Positions 38,839 to 47,964 of a DNA stretch of 64,000 nucleotides are shown in pieces. The notes under the pieces were generated by a model. That model did no database searches. It was not told the DNA's origin and saw nothing but the letters and a program-made list of their open reading frames with translations. Origin of the DNA: Pyrinomonas methylaliphatogenes (GTDB lineage: Bacteria; Acidobacteriota; Blastocatellia; Pyrinomonadales; Pyrinomonadaceae); NCBI RefSeq assembly GCF_000820845.2, contig NZ_CBXV010000002.1, positions 62,001 through 126,000 on the forward strand. Direction: 5' to 3'. The position numbers and the translations under genes were made by a program. Within the stretch, counting starts at the first letter, position 1; every line of letters begins with the position of its first letter.

Positions 38839-41800
38839 TCATCTCGGCACGGCCAGAAGCATAGCATCCACGAGGCGCTTTTCCTCGCTACCCTTCGGGT
38901 AGAGCGCCGAAAGCGCGTTCGCCAACCGGAGGAAATCTGGTCCGCGTTCCATCTCAGCCTTGAGCAGCCCTCGCAAGGCAGCCGACTGTCCGCTCGACTG
39001 TAGGAGCATGGCCGTGTGAACGCGGTCAAGCGTCGTCACCTCTTCTTCACCATCGAACCTGAGGGGGGAGTCTTTCTCCGCCGAGAGTTTCTTGTTTCCT
39101 CTCCGTTTTCTTTGCCTCTGTGGTGGCTCTTCCGTCTCTTGAAAAAGCGCTTGCTGGAGCTTCTTCTGTGAATCTTCATCGCCCCAAATGGCGCGCCGAT
39201 CACCGCCGTCCTTGCCAAGAAGTTGCTCGGCGCGCTCAGGAAGCGGAAGCAACCTCACCATGCCTCTTTCGGTCTTGATGATGCGCTCTTCCCACCTCGG
39301 CAGGTCAATGCCCAACGGCTGCGCAAAGCGCCGCACGACATCGAAGGGCAAGGAGAAGCCCTTGCCTACCACAGAGGTCGCCGAATCTTCATCTTCTAAA
39401 TCTTCCAACCCTTCGTCTTCCTCCGCGCCCTCTGCGTCTCTGTGGTGATCCTCTCCCTCCGTGCTCTGGAGCGTCCAGAGGAAAAGCGCCGTGAGCCGCG
39501 CATCCTCTTCGAGCGCGCCAACGCTGCCATTCGCGGAGCGCGCCTCGGCGACGCCGAGCACCTGTGTCAGCGCCGCGCGGCCCACCGCCTCCCAGACCTT
39601 CTCGAGGAACTCCTCAAGCTTGACCTCTCGCCCCTCGGCGGTCTCCACTCGGGAGAATCGGCTGAAGATCTCGAGCGCCGGGCCGATGCAGGCGAACACT
39701 AAATCCGCGCCGCGGATGCCTTCGCCCTGAAGGCGCTCCATCCAGTCCGAGACGCGCTGCGGCAATTCGCGCAGCACGTCGCCCCAATCGCCCACCGGCG
39801 CGTCCTCGGGCCGCGGGCGGCAGATGAGGTGAACGCTGGTGGCGAGAGCCGCGGATTCCTGCGAACGCAAGCGGCCTGGACGTTCCGTGGCGATGGGCCA
39901 CGAGCCGGTGATCGTCCAGCCGCCGCGGATCATGCCGGAAAGGAGCGCCTCCCAGCCTTCGGTCGTCTTGTGGGCGAAGACGACGGAACCTATCCCGTCC
40001 TCGCGCAGGACGCGGCGGCCCTCGGCGAAGGCCTTGGCCATCGCTTCCTCGTAGAACGCCCGGTCCTTGGGCCGGCCGTCTTCGGTCTCCGAACGCTCGT
40101 TCTGCACCGCTTCTCTTGTCTTGGGCGTGAGGGGATTCGTTGGATCAAACGGGTCGCGCAGGAGCGGATGGCCCGGCAGCGCGCGCTTGAGCCAGACGAG
40201 GAAGAAGTCCGAGAGGTCGGCGTAAGGCACCGCGTCGTAGTAGGGCGGATCGGTGAACCAGACGTGAGCGGTCTCGTCGGGGAGTGGGTGCTCGGTGGCA
40301 TCGGCGGGCTGGACTTGGCCGGTATGCGACCGCGTTAAGGCAAATAGCTCGACAACATCGGCCATCGCTTCCACAAGCTCCGGAAACTCTTCTTCGTTGA
40401 CGACCGGGACCATCTCTAAAAAGTCCCAGACGATCGGTAGCGCTTGCCTAGCGAAAGTGCCACGAGGTGCCTGGGTGCTTGAGATCCAAGATACGAGAGA
40501 AGACAAACGTTCCGCCTGTTTCGATATGGCCACCGCCATCGCCGCCCGCACCGCCTCGCCGTCCGCGCCGGGGCGCTCACGGGCGAGCCTCGCCAGCGTC
40601 ACCAGCGCCACCTTCTGCCGCGCCGTGAAGAGGTCGCCCCACTGGAGCATGCCGTACTTCTGCACGCTGAACGCACGGCCCGCACCCGAGCCGCCGCCGG
40701 CGGGTGTCGGCTCATCCGGCACCGGGCACAAGGAAGGCAAAAGTGAAAAGGAAAAAGGAAAAACGGTATGGCCCGCCTCTTGGTTTTTGCCTTTTTCCTT
40801 TTGCCTTTTTCCTTTTTCTCGCTCCCACTCGTCAAGAATCGCCTTGAGCCGCTTCTGCGCCTGGCAGACGGCCTGATAATCGCGCTCGGTCGGCAGGCGG
40901 TAGTGCCGCCCGCTCTCGCCGGGCTTGAGCGTGACCACCGCCAAGAGTCGCGCGCCGCCTGTGCGCTGGCCTTTCTCATCGAACACCACGTCCGCTCCGC
41001 CGCGCTGGGCCGCGAGCTGCGCGCGAACGCGCTCTGGAGTCAACACCGCGCGGCAGCAGAGGCACGTCGCTCGGGCGCGCGACACCGTGCCGCCAGACAC
41101 CTCCCTTTCGCTCTTCGGCTCGAAGATCTCGAACTCGACGCGCGGCGGCTGGCCTTCCGGTCGCTCGACTCGAGGCCTGAGCGCTCGCTTGCGGCTGGCC
41201 CTCTTGCAGAGCCAGAACGAGCGCACCAGCGGAATCTCCGCCCCGCAGTTCGGCGCTTCGCAGCGCACCGTCCGCGCCCAAAGGTAGGCGATGGGTACCG
41301 CGCCATCCTCGTCTTTGGGGTAAAGCTCGGCAAGTTCCTTTTCCGCCTCGCGCTTGATCTCGGCGCCGACGCGCCGAAGCTCCTCGGCCAGCCCCGGGCC
41401 GTGGCGTGGGATCTCCTCGAGCATCACCTTGAGGATCAGGCACGCCACTGGGTTGAGGTCGCTCGCGAACGCCTCGCAGCCGACGCGCAAGGCTTCGAGC
41501 GGGATCGAGCCGCCTCCGGCGAACGGGTCCACCACCAGCGGCGGCTCCGCCGGGTAGGCCGCCTTCACCAGCGCCCGGGCGATCTCCAGATAGGTGCGGT
41601 TTGCCGCTAGGTCCCAGTTAGCAAAGTCAGCGATAAAGCGAAGCAGCGCCCGGCGTAGATCTTCATCATCAGAGCCAATCAGACCTTGCACACGCGGGAG
41701 CATCTCGCGCGCTTTGGCCTTGAAATCTTCGGGACAGAGCGGATCGCACGGATCTGGGAAGAGCAATCCCAACAGCACCGCGCGGCACGAAGCCAAAGGC

Positions 41801-41931
41801 CGCCGCGCCCACCACAGGTGCAGCGTGCTCGGGTGGCCGTGGCGGATGGATTTTTCCCGCGCCGCGTGCTTCGACACTTCGGCGATGGGAAAATCGACTT
41901 CGGCGAGACGTTTGCAGCTTTTAGGGATCAT
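38839..41931 (-). CDS. DUF1156 DNA methylase of the defence island
   Basis: ATG 41931 gives 1030 residues; a GTG at 41943 is the alternative. The N-terminus RLAEVDFPIAEVSKHAARE, then HGHPSTLHLWWARRPL, is the DUF1156 signature. The SAM-binding motif is VVDPFAGGGSIPLEAL (near 135) and the amino-methylase catalytic motif is WFTDPPYYDAVPY (past the middle), so adenine or N4-cytosine methylation is expected. Two Cys clusters (CEAPNCGAEI and TCLCCRAVL) suggest zinc ribbons. The gene carries palindromic in-frame insertions at 39368-39446 and 40731-40819, and a single repeat arm near 39117. It lies between the helicase and the DUF499 gene, the latter possibly coupled. Confidence 0.88.
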   Translation of the reverse strand: MIPKSCKRLAEVDFPIAEVSKHAAREKSIRHGHPSTLHLWWARRPLASCRAVLLGLLFPDPCDPLCPEDFKAKAREMLPRVQGLIGSDDEDLRRALLRFIADFANWDLAANRTYLEIARALVKAAYPAEPPLVVDPFAGGGSIPLEALRVGCEAFASDLNPVACLILKVMLEEIPRHGPGLAEELRRVGAEIKREAEKELAELYPKDEDGAVPIAYLWARTVRCEAPNCGAEIPLVRSFWLCKRASRKRALRPRVERPEGQPPRVEFEIFEPKSEREVSGGTVSRARATCLCCRAVLTPERVRAQLAAQRGGADVVFDEKGQRTGGARLLAVVTLKPGESGRHYRLPTERDYQAVCQAQKRLKAILDEWEREKGKRQKEKGKNQEAGHTVFPFSFSLLPSLCPVPDEPTPAGGGSGAGRAFSVQKYGMLQWGDLFTARQKVALVTLARLARERPGADGEAVRAAMAVAISKQAERLSSLVSWISSTQAPRGTFARQALPIVWDFLEMVPVVNEEEFPELVEAMADVVELFALTRSHTGQVQPADATEHPLPDETAHVWFTDPPYYDAVPYADLSDFFLVWLKRALPGHPLLRDPFDPTNPLTPKTREAVQNERSETEDGRPKDRAFYEEAMAKAFAEGRRVLREDGIGSVVFAHKTTEGWEALLSGMIRGGWTITGSWPIATERPGRLRSQESAALATSVHLICRPRPEDAPVGDWGDVLRELPQRVSDWMERLQGEGIRGADLVFACIGPALEIFSRFSRVETAEGREVKLEEFLEKVWEAVGRAALTQVLGVAEARSANGSVGALEEDARLTALFLWTLQSTEGEDHHRDAEGAEEDEGLEDLEDEDSATSVVGKGFSLPFDVVRRFAQPLGIDLPRWEERIIKTERGMVRLLPLPERAEQLLGKDGGDRRAIWGDEDSQKKLQQALFQETEEPPQRQRKRRGNKKLSAEKDSPLRFDGEEEVTTLDRVHTAMLLQSSGQSAALRGLLKAEMERGPDFLRLANALSALYPKGSEEKRLVDAMLLAVPR
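39368..39446. repeat. Palindromic element inserted in frame in the DUF1156 gene
   Basis: A 79-nt segment bounded by perfect 9-nt inverted ends ACCACAGAG/CTCTGTGGT, with the longer arm CACCACAGAGACGCAGAGG on the coding strand. It is read in frame as a His/Asp/Glu-rich stretch (HHRDAEGAEEDEGLEDLEDE) unlike the rest of the protein. Such CACAGAG-type palindromes are widespread intergenic repeats in several phyla. Confidence 0.7.
40731..40819. repeat. A/G-rich palindromic element inserted in frame in the DUF1156 gene
   Basis: On the plus strand an A/G-rich arm (AAGGAAGGCAAAAG, then GAAAAGGAAAAAGGAAAAA) is followed about 30 nt later by a T/C-rich arm (GTTTTTGCCTTTTTCC, then TTTTGCCTTTTTCC). They form a long imperfect hairpin. 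The coding strand reads it as a Lys/Gly-rich then Phe/Leu/Ser-rich insert of about 30 residues. It is sharply different in base use from its surroundings. Confidence 0.7.
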
Positions 41932-41987
41932 GAATACTCTCACGATGTGGACGTATGTGCGAACTTGTCTATAGGTTCATCGGGCGT

Positions 41988-42081
41988 CATGATGCATCTC
42001 AGTAGTCGGCGCGATTCGGTTCCAAACCGATCAAGAGGTCGCACACGCCGCGCCATGATGCATCTCAGTAATCGGCGCGAT
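41988..42081. repeat. 28-nt direct repeat duplicating the 3' end of the helicase gene
   Basis: Copies at 41988-42015 and 42054-42081 differ at one base and are 66 nt apart. The second contains the last codons and TGA stop of the helicase gene; the first is the same end repeated beyond it, in the same frame (66 nt is 22 codons), again encoding RADY-stop. Confidence 0.9.
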
Positions 42082-45000
42082 CCTCGCGCACCTGCATCGA
42101 TCTGATCAAGTCATCCACCGAAAGGTAGTAGTGCTCCACTTTCGTCACTTCATGCCACGGGAAGCGGGCCGGATCTTTGATCGGCTCCTGAAGTTTCGGT
42201 TCGGACGCGCAATCGGTGACGATGTACAGCCAATAGCAATCGCGCCGGTCTTCAGCCACGCGGCGTTCGTTCGGCGTGAGCAGGATGGTGCCTGTCGCAC
42301 CCGCTAAACCCTTCACTTCGATGAGGCGTAGTTCGCCAGAGCTGAGATCCAAGCTCGTGATGTCGTAGCCCAAGTTCTTCTCGTGAACATCGAAGACTTG
42401 ACGGCCCTGCGCCCTCTCGTACTCCATCACGACGCGCATGGCCGTGGCTTCGGTTTCAGGATTGGGTTGCAAGCGTCGCACCTCGAGCGCTTGGCGCTCG
42501 GGATGGGGCAATACGAGCACGCTGGCGATGCGCTCAACATCTTGAAGCGTGAGCGAGCGCTGTCGCCCTAGCTCCCTGCGCCGCCGATCCCGTCGCTGAA
42601 GAAGCTCCGCGTGGCGTGTTTCGGCCATCGCGAGCCGCCCTTCGGCGCCCTGCTCGCCGCGGTTCACCGCTTCCTGCGCCCGCCCGATCTCTTCGTCGGC
42701 GCGTTGCAGTAGCTCCGTGAGAGCGAGTTCGACATGCGCGGCAATGCGCTCGATTTCACTCAAGCGCTCGCTGCGCGTGTCTTCGAGAAAGGGCATAAGC
42801 GCATGCTCATTGAGCCAAGCCGTGACCTCGCCAGCTTCAACGACGGCGGGCAGCGTCTCTGGCGGGTTTGCGGGGATGAAATTCCCGAGAAGGTTTGGCT
42901 CGCGCAGGCTCGGCTCGCCATTGGTCGGGATTTCGACCGCAAACAATCGCTCGTGAATGACCTGGCCCAGGCCGTCCACCACCCGGGCACGGTAGAAATC
43001 CACCCGCGCCGGCGCATCGTGCTGGAGCGAATAGAAGGTCGCTCCTTTGCGAAACTCCTCGAGCGCTTTCGCGTGGATGTGGCGGCGGATGGCTTCAAAG
43101 AGAGCGTGTCCGGGCGTCACCCATTCTAGATTATGCTTTTCGGCGATCTCTCGATCTGTCGAGAAACGCGGGTATTTTTTGACTAAAGGTGACAGTCGCC
43201 AGCCCGGCTCATTCTCGTGTTGGTGTAGCGCCGGGGGAGTCCTTCCCGGATCGAATGTGTGAGGAAGATCGGGAACAGGTTTGAGCGTGAACGAGACAAA
43301 CTCGGACGCCTCTTGGATGAATCGCGCAATGGTTTCGGGAATAACGCGCCGCTCTTGGGCGCGGGCGCGGCGTTCGATCAGCATTTCGAGATTGAGCCTC
43401 TTCGTGGCTAGCCCTTCAAGGGCATTTTGGCAGATGCGGCGAAACTCGCGTTCATCCACGTTCCGAAGCAACCGCTCCTCAAGATCGGCGTCACCGAGCC
43501 GCCCAGCGTAATAGTCGCGCAGCACCCGTTCCACATAAGCTGCCGGTAGAACCTCGCCGACCACATTGAACACGGCATCATCATCAAGGGCATTACGGAT
43601 CTCCTGAAGCTTGTCCAAGAGTCGCTGCAACACCCGGCCCTCGATGGTGTTGGTCGCGACGAAGTTGAAGATCAAGCAGTTTTTGCGCTGACCGTAGCGG
43701 TGGATGCGACCGATGCGCTGCTCGAGCCGGTTCGGGTTCCACGGAATGTCGTAGTTGACAAGGATGTGGCAGACCTGAAGATTGATGCCTTCTCCCGCCG
43801 CATCGGTGGCGATCAGGATCTGAATAGCACCTTCGCGAAATTGCTGCTCGGCGTACAGACGTGTTTCAGGCTCGTCCCGCGTGCCGGGCCTCATCCCACC
43901 GTGAATGCAACCGACGCGGAAGCCCCACGATCTGAGTCGTTCGACCAAGTAGTCGAGCGTGTCTCTGAATTCGGTGAAGATGAGCAGCCGTTTCTCCGGG
44001 TCGTTGAAGAAACCCTCCTGCTGAAGCAACTCTCTCAGCTTGGAGAGCTTGGCTTCGGCGCCCGATTGTTCGACGGCGCGCGCCTGAAGGGCTAGCGCCT
44101 TCAACTCTTGAATCTCGTCATAGACCTGCTGGGCGTTGCTGGCAAGCGTGACGGCCTCGAGCGCTTTTTCGAGGCGTTCGCGCTCGCTCTCTTCCATCTC
44201 CTCCAGTTCGTCCGAATCAGGAAGGTATGGGGGAGCCGACGGCGCAAGGTCTTGGGCCCGCTTCAAGCTCTCCTCCAAGCGTCTGGCCCTGTTTTCGAGC
44301 GAGCGCCGCATGGCGTAGGCGCTCGAGGCTAACCGCCGCTGATAAAACGACATCAAGAAGCCGACGGCACGAGCACGCGGGTCGTCGCCCTGGTCGGCGG
44401 CCCTAGCGCTCTGTTGTTTGACGAAGCGGGTCACGCCGCGATAGAGATCAAACTCCGCCCCGTCAATGTGAAACTCTACGGTGTGCGGAATGCGTTTTGT
44501 GAAGATCTTCTCCGCTACCCACATCCCATCTGGCCGACGCTCCGGGAAATAGACCATGGCCTCCTTCGTGCGGCGTAGGTAAAAGGGCGCGCGGCGCTGA
44601 TTCATCGCCTCGCGGATGGATTTCACGTCGGCGTAGGCATCGGCATCGAGAAGTCGGAGAAAGAGGCTGAAATTCTCCGGGTCGCCCTTGTGCGGTGTGG
44701 CCGTAAGAAGAAGCATGTGATCCGATTGATCGCGCAAAAGCTCACCCAGCTTGTAACGCTGGCTCTTATGGCTCTCGTCGGAAGCCGACATGCGATGCGC
44801 TTCATCCACAATGACCAGATCCCAGTGGACCTGGCGCAGACCGGGTAGGATCTCTTCGCGCTTGGCCAGGTCGAGCGAAGTGATGACTCGCTTCTGGTCC
44901 AGCCACTGGTTGATACCGAATTGCCCTCGAATGTCACTGCCTTTGAGAACGATGAACTGCGCCTCGAATTTCTCCTTCAGCTCACGCTGCCATTGGAAAG

Positions 45001-45487
45001 TCAGATTGGACGGGCAGACGATGAGAATCCGCTCCGCCAAACCTCGCAGCTCAAGCTCGCGGATCAATAGGCCCGCCATGATCGTCTTCCCTGCGCCCGC
45101 ATCATCGGCGAGCAGGAACCGAACGCGCGGAAGCTTGAGTAAATAGTCATAGACCGCTTCGAGCTGGTGCGGCAAAGGGTCAACGCGAGAGATCGAAAGG
45201 GCGAAGTATGGGTCGAACTCGTAAGCGATGCCCAGAGAATAGGCCTGCAATCCAAGCCGCAGGAGCCGGCCATCCCCATCGTAGGTCGAGTGAGAATCAA
45301 TAATGGTCAGACTTTCCAGATCGGATTTAGCCAAAATCACCTTGCGAAAACGCCCCGACTTCACGCCGACCAGTCCCAACTCCCACATATCAGGGCCGAT
45401 CGCTTGCACCGATTCCACGCGCATCGGCTCATCGAAAAGTGGGCCTGTCAAAACTTGATCCTGCTTCGGCACTGAACCGCCGTTCAT
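42065..45487 (-). CDS. SNF2-family helicase with C-terminal DUF3883-like domain, defence island
   Basis: ATG 45487 follows GGAGGAGATATTTG and gives 1140 residues. The two-lobed SNF2/RapA-like motor shows Walker A DDAGAGKTIMAG (about 128-139), VDEAHRM, LLLTATPHKGD, and in lobe 2 LIFTEFRDT, ATDAAGEGINLQ and RIGRIHRYGQ. Long helical regions follow. The last 110 residues (GYDITSLD, then LRLIEVKG) look like DUF3883, a domain with a PD-(D/E)xK-nuclease-like pattern found in restriction and defence proteins. It is the first gene of the three-gene island and resembles the DISARM DrmD helicase. Substrate and mode are unknown. Confidence 0.87.
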   Translation of the reverse strand: MNGGSVPKQDQVLTGPLFDEPMRVESVQAIGPDMWELGLVGVKSGRFRKVILAKSDLESLTIIDSHSTYDGDGRLLRLGLQAYSLGIAYEFDPYFALSISRVDPLPHQLEAVYDYLLKLPRVRFLLADDAGAGKTIMAGLLIRELELRGLAERILIVCPSNLTFQWQRELKEKFEAQFIVLKGSDIRGQFGINQWLDQKRVITSLDLAKREEILPGLRQVHWDLVIVDEAHRMSASDESHKSQRYKLGELLRDQSDHMLLLTATPHKGDPENFSLFLRLLDADAYADVKSIREAMNQRRAPFYLRRTKEAMVYFPERRPDGMWVAEKIFTKRIPHTVEFHIDGAEFDLYRGVTRFVKQQSARAADQGDDPRARAVGFLMSFYQRRLASSAYAMRRSLENRARRLEESLKRAQDLAPSAPPYLPDSDELEEMEESERERLEKALEAVTLASNAQQVYDEIQELKALALQARAVEQSGAEAKLSKLRELLQQEGFFNDPEKRLLIFTEFRDTLDYLVERLRSWGFRVGCIHGGMRPGTRDEPETRLYAEQQFREGAIQILIATDAAGEGINLQVCHILVNYDIPWNPNRLEQRIGRIHRYGQRKNCLIFNFVATNTIEGRVLQRLLDKLQEIRNALDDDAVFNVVGEVLPAAYVERVLRDYYAGRLGDADLEERLLRNVDEREFRRICQNALEGLATKRLNLEMLIERRARAQERRVIPETIARFIQEASEFVSFTLKPVPDLPHTFDPGRTPPALHQHENEPGWRLSPLVKKYPRFSTDREIAEKHNLEWVTPGHALFEAIRRHIHAKALEEFRKGATFYSLQHDAPARVDFYRARVVDGLGQVIHERLFAVEIPTNGEPSLREPNLLGNFIPANPPETLPAVVEAGEVTAWLNEHALMPFLEDTRSERLSEIERIAAHVELALTELLQRADEEIGRAQEAVNRGEQGAEGRLAMAETRHAELLQRRDRRRRELGRQRSLTLQDVERIASVLVLPHPERQALEVRRLQPNPETEATAMRVVMEYERAQGRQVFDVHEKNLGYDITSLDLSSGELRLIEVKGLAGATGTILLTPNERRVAEDRRDCYWLYIVTDCASEPKLQEPIKDPARFPWHEVTKVEHYYLSVDDLIRSMQVREDRADY

Positions 45488-45934
45488 CAAATATCTCCTC
45501 CGAATTGCGAAAGGTAGCGCCGCGCGGACACGTTAAGGTGTCGGATCCCGCATGTCGCCAAAGATGAGGCGCGACACATGTTCTCTTTTCAGTTAAAGCT
45601 TAAAAGAGCTTCGAACAGGCGCGCTATATGGCCAGAACCGGCCCCAAGGAATTATCTACGCAGTGTCCCATAAATCAAGTCGGTCCCTTCAAGGCCGAGA
45701 TGTTCGGTCATTCACCAAGCCACACTTCCCTGTTAAGGCTGAACCGCAGAAGACCTCTTCTTCTCTAGTCAAGCCACAATTTGCTAGAGATGAACACATC
45801 GGTGATACTCTCTGATTCAACGATCGTTCAAAGATCCCGCCTGCAGAGTCTCCTTACCGTCATGGCTTGACACCGCACTGCTACCATCTTAGACTGCTCG
45901 TTCGTTATAACGACAGTCCGCTGCGAGGGATCCG
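45488..45934. other. Gap between the defence island and the ATP-grasp gene
   Basis: No gene or repeat was recognised in these 447 bases. The region should hold divergent promoters for the helicase (minus) and the ATP-grasp gene (plus), but no convincing -35/-10 pair was seen. It reads noticeably more AT-rich than its flanks, as expected at an island edge. Confidence 0.4.
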
Positions 45935-46897
45935 TTGTTCAGCTCGAAGAGCAGACCGATCGCCATCTTCTACGAACATCCGGACTGGTTCCGGCCGCTC
46001 TTTGCCGAATTGGACCGCCGCGCGATCCCTTATGTGCGGCTCGATGCCCGTTGCCACCGTTATGATCCGCAGACGCGCGCCGAAGATTACGCGCTCTTCT
46101 TCAACCGGATGAGTCCGTCGGCCTACTTGCGCGGCGTGGGTCACGCCATCTTCTACACGCTCGGGCTGCTCGAACAACTCGAACGTTCGGGCGTGCGTGT
46201 CATCAACGGCGCCGAAGCCTTCAGGTACGAGATCTCCAAGGCGCGACAGTTGCAGCTTCTCGCTTCGCTCGGACTCGACGCGCCGCGCGCTCACGTCATC
46301 AACTGCGCGGATCAAGCGCTCGAAGCGGCGCGCGAACTGCGCTTCCCCGTGGTCGTCAAAGCCAACATCGGCGGAAGCGGCGCCGGCATCGCGCGCTACG
46401 ACACGCCGGACCAGCTTGCGCGCGCCGTCGAGAACGAACGCCTCGATCTCGGCATCGATGGAACGGCGCTGGTCCAGGAGTTCATCCCGGCGCGCAACGG
46501 TCACATCACGCGCGTCGAGACGCTCGGCGGGCGTTATCTTTACGCCATCAACGTCTATTCTTCCGCCGACAACTTCAATCTCTGTCCGGCTGATGCATGT
46601 CAAACGACCGACGGCGTCGAACTCGCGCGCAGCGCGTGTCCGGTTGATGCGCCGAAATCCGGGTTGCGCGTGGAAGCTTACACGCCGCCCGCGGAAGTGA
46701 TCGCGGCGGTCGAGCGCATCGCGCAAGCGGCCCACTTGGATGTCGGCGGGATCGAATACATCGTGGACGATCGCGATGGGCGCTTGTACTACTACGACAT
46801 CAACGCGCTCTCGAACTTCGTCGCCGATGCGCCGCGCGTCGTCGGATTCGATCCCTTCGCGAAGCTGGTCGATTTTCTCGTGGCGGAGGCACGCTGA
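45935..46897 (+). CDS. ATP-grasp (RimK-like) ligase
   Basis: The start is TTG 45935 after GAGGGATCCG; 320 residues. The ATP-grasp fold is shown by FPVVVKANIGGSGAGIARY (glycine-rich loop with the ATP-contacting lysine), LVQEFIPARNGHITRVETLGG, and the metal-binding end GGIEYIVDDRDGRLYYYDINALSNF (Glu and Asn ligands). Such enzymes join a carboxylate to an amine or thiol through an acyl phosphate. The substrate is unknown. Its stop overlaps the start of the next gene (TGATG), so it is translationally coupled to the flavin monooxygenase. Confidence 0.87.
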   Translation: MFSSKSRPIAIFYEHPDWFRPLFAELDRRAIPYVRLDARCHRYDPQTRAEDYALFFNRMSPSAYLRGVGHAIFYTLGLLEQLERSGVRVINGAEAFRYEISKARQLQLLASLGLDAPRAHVINCADQALEAARELRFPVVVKANIGGSGAGIARYDTPDQLARAVENERLDLGIDGTALVQEFIPARNGHITRVETLGGRYLYAINVYSSADNFNLCPADACQTTDGVELARSACPVDAPKSGLRVEAYTPPAEVIAAVERIAQAAHLDVGGIEYIVDDRDGRLYYYDINALSNFVADAPRVVGFDPFAKLVDFLVAEAR

Positions 46898-47949
46898 TGC
46901 GTTACGGTTACTGGCTGCCGGTCTTCGGCGGTTGGCTGCGCAACGTCGAAGATGAGAAGATGGAAGCGAGCTGGGCTTACGTCAGCAAGCTCGCGCGCCG
47001 CAGCGAAGCGCTCGGGTATGATCTGACGCTCATCGCCGAACTGAACTTGAACGACATCAAAGGCGTGGACGCCCCTTCGCTCGATGCGTGGTCCACAGCG
47101 GCGGCGCTCGCCGCCGTCACCGAACGGCTCGAACTGATGGTCGCCGTGCGTCCGACGTTTCACAACCCGGCGTTGCTCGCCAAACAGGCAGCCAACATCG
47201 ATCACATCAGCGGCGGACGGCTCTCGCTCAACGTCGTCGCTTCGTGGTGGGCTGAAGAGGCGCGCAAATACGGCGTGCAGTTCGAACAACACGATGACCG
47301 TTACGCGCGCACGGCGGAATGGATCGAACTGGTCGATCGCCTGTGGAAAGAGGATCACTTCTCTTTCGAGGGGCGTTACTACAAGGTCGAAGATGCCGTG
47401 CTGCAACCCAAGCCGCTCGCGCGCCCGCGCCCGACGATCTACGCCGGCGGAGAATCGGAAGCGGCCAAAGAGATGATCGCGCGCCTGTGCGATGCCTACG
47501 TGATGCACGGCGATCCGCCCGACAAGATCCGGCGCAAGATCGAAGACATGTCCGCAAGGCGCGAGCGGCATGGCTTGCCATCGCTCAAATTCGGCGTCGC
47601 CGCTTACGTCATCGTGCGCGACACGGAAGAAGAGGCACAGCGCGAGCTACGGCGCATCACGGACGTGCGCCAATCGGCGGCTGGATATGCCAACTATCAA
47701 CAGTGGCTCGCCAACACGCAGCTCGAGCAGCGCGTTTCGCTGGAAGATTATTCGGTGTCGAATCGGGGATTGCGCTCCGGTCTCGTCGGCACGCCGGAAC
47801 AGGTCGCCGAGCGGATCGACGCTTTCGAGGCCGTCGGCGTCGATCTGCTCTTGCTCCAGTTCAGCCCGCAACTCGAGGAGATGGAACGCTTCGCCGAGAC
47901 GGTGATGAAGCTCAGAGGGGAGAACAGTTTCCTCGCTGTCAGCCACTAG
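46897..47949 (+). CDS. LLM-class flavin-dependent monooxygenase (SsuD-like)
   Basis: This 350-residue bacterial luciferase-like TIM barrel has MRYGYWLPVFGGW at the N-terminus, then LMVAVRPTFHNPALLAKQAANIDH (kept as the FMN-contacting strand), SGGRLSLNVVASWW and the YAGGESEAAK phosphate-binding region. It most resembles FMNH2-dependent alkanesulfonate and dimethylsulfone monooxygenases. A flavin reductase partner is not in the window. The one-base overlap with the ATP-grasp gene suggests both act on one substrate, possibly a small sulfur- or amino-containing compound; this is inference. Confidence 0.87.
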   Translation: MRYGYWLPVFGGWLRNVEDEKMEASWAYVSKLARRSEALGYDLTLIAELNLNDIKGVDAPSLDAWSTAAALAAVTERLELMVAVRPTFHNPALLAKQAANIDHISGGRLSLNVVASWWAEEARKYGVQFEQHDDRYARTAEWIELVDRLWKEDHFSFEGRYYKVEDAVLQPKPLARPRPTIYAGGESEAAKEMIARLCDAYVMHGDPPDKIRRKIEDMSARRERHGLPSLKFGVAAYVIVRDTEEEAQRELRRITDVRQSAAGYANYQQWLANTQLEQRVSLEDYSVSNRGLRSGLVGTPEQVAERIDAFEAVGVDLLLLQFSPQLEEMERFAETVMKLRGENSFLAVSH

Positions 47950-47964
47950 TCAGCCCCACTTGAA

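Noticed and set aside
36020-45487. Complete DISARM system
   Set aside because: A DrmD-like helicase and a methylase are present, but DrmA, DrmB and DrmC are missing and a DUF499 ATPase is there instead.
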